64,000 nucleotides of DNA from Cryobacterium sp. Y29 (GTDB lineage: Bacteria; Actinomycetota; Actinomycetes; Actinomycetales; Microbacteriaceae), in contig NZ_PJJN01000031.1 of NCBI RefSeq assembly GCF_002929825.1, forward strand, positions 1 to 64,000, given 5' to 3'. Shown in pieces: positions 63,536 to 64,000 of the stretch (its first letter is position 1; every line of letters starts with the position of its first letter). The notes beneath the pieces are model-generated. The model made no database searches. It was not told the DNA's origin and was given only the letters and a program-made list of their open reading frames with translations. A program made the translations under genes and the position numbers.

Positions 63536-64000
63536 GGGTTCATCGCAAAATTCGGATCCAGATAGAAAGCGGCTTCGTCGTACCGCAACATGACCGTGCC
63601 GGGCTCCCATGCCACCGACAGCGCTTGGTCTGCTTTACTACGGCACATTGCACCGATGAGGTTACCGCCAGACGCATGGCTAAGTGGATAGCCGCCGCCA
63701 AACCGAGGATTGATCTCTAAGATCTGCACGGACTTCATAGCGGGGTCGAAAATAACCTGTACATTCAGCACACCGTAGGCACCTGGCAGGGCCGTTACAA
63801 CATCACGAACCAGCAGCTCTATTTCTGGAGCGTGGATTGTGACGCCCTTCGACACTTCCCCCGAACGCACCTCTAATCGGCGTCGAGGAATGGTTGCTAA
63901 GACTCTTCCGCGCGCATCAACGGCGACATCCACTGTCACTTCGATCCCCGGTGCGAAGCGCTGAATAATATAATCGTCAGTCAATGAATCGAAGTCTAGG
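63526..64000 (-). CDS. ATP-grasp enzyme, C-terminal part (runs off the window)
   Basis: The last 157 or so residues of a carbamoyl-phosphate-synthase-like ATP-grasp ligase. DDYIIQRFAPGIEVTVDVAV is the ATP-binding central strand region. VLNVQVIFD and VQILEINPRFGGGYPLSHAS carry the metal-binding Glu and Asn and the conserved Arg. The frame is open beyond position 64000, so the start is outside. Coupled to the HAD gene by overlap. Such pairs occur in capsule clusters, where the ligase forms an amide or activates a carboxylate. Confidence 0.85.
   Translation of the reverse strand, partial: LDFDSLTDDYIIQRFAPGIEVTVDVAVDARGRVLATIPRRRLEVRSGEVSKGVTIHAPEIELLVRDVVTALPGAYGVLNVQVIFDPAMKSVQILEINPRFGGGYPLSHASGGNLIGAMCRSKADQALSVAWEPGTVMLRYDEAAFYLDPNFAMNPWT

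Overview
The window is a high-GC actinobacterial chromosome segment followed, from about 38.9 kb, by a mobile-element-rich island and a lower-GC surface-polysaccharide locus. A WhiB-type iron-sulfur regulator, a DUF5719 protein beside a giant membrane glycosyltransferase, many GTG starts, ATGA or GTGA gene overlaps and about 65% GC point to Microbacteriaceae; Cryobacterium or a close relative is my best guess, from gene content only.

Region by region: (1) 0.4-5 kb: ahcY, a small zincin-like protein, a lipoprotein with a 22-bp terminator stem, and a cytosolic glycerophosphodiesterase. (2) 5.2-8.5 kb: a Ugp-type sugar or glycerol-phosphate ABC importer (two permeases and a binding lipoprotein, no ATPase gene). 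(3) 8.6-12.4 kb: a CDP-glycerol polymerase/GT4 fusion coupled by a GTGA overlap to a secreted glycerophosphodiesterase. Regions 1-3 form a glycerol-phosphate polymer and salvage neighbourhood. (4) 12.4-23 kb: GT87-like protein, Cys-rich unknown, molybdopterin oxidoreductase, small membrane protein, methyltransferase, DUF2064, GT2, two-component system, NDP-sugar epimerase and MTA phosphorylase. Most are joined by 1-4 bp overlaps, which suggests one uncharacterised pathway. (5) 23-28 kb: DUF5719, membrane GT2 and whiB with a palindromic promoter. (6) 28.3-38.9 kb: galE, AraC/GlxA regulator, manA, acyl-CoA dehydrogenase, FAD oxidoreductase, two tandem O-antigen ligases and a Pro/Thr-rich surface protein. 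(7) 38.9-57.5 kb: an insertion-sequence graveyard (IS256, IS110, IS21, IS3, IS30) with a flippase and an acyltransferase stranded in it. (8) 57.7-64 kb: GT4, UDP-GlcNAc 2-epimerase, Wzy-like polymerase, GT4, HAD hydrolase and a partial ATP-grasp gene, clearly lower in GC, on the minus strand and probably transferred in.

The most informative structural results are exact reconstructions. An IS110 transposase is split by a complete IS21 with a TCAG target duplication. An IS21 sits inside another IS21 with a TTGCG duplication, and that host abuts a third IS21 fragment. An IS3 element with an AAG duplication cuts off the tail of the acyltransferase, and the missing tail is readable 2.3 kb away. 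Other signals are a three-copy double-hairpin repeat at gene ends and strong enrichment of the heptamer CGGATGC/GCATCCG in the core but not in the island. All counts were made by eye.
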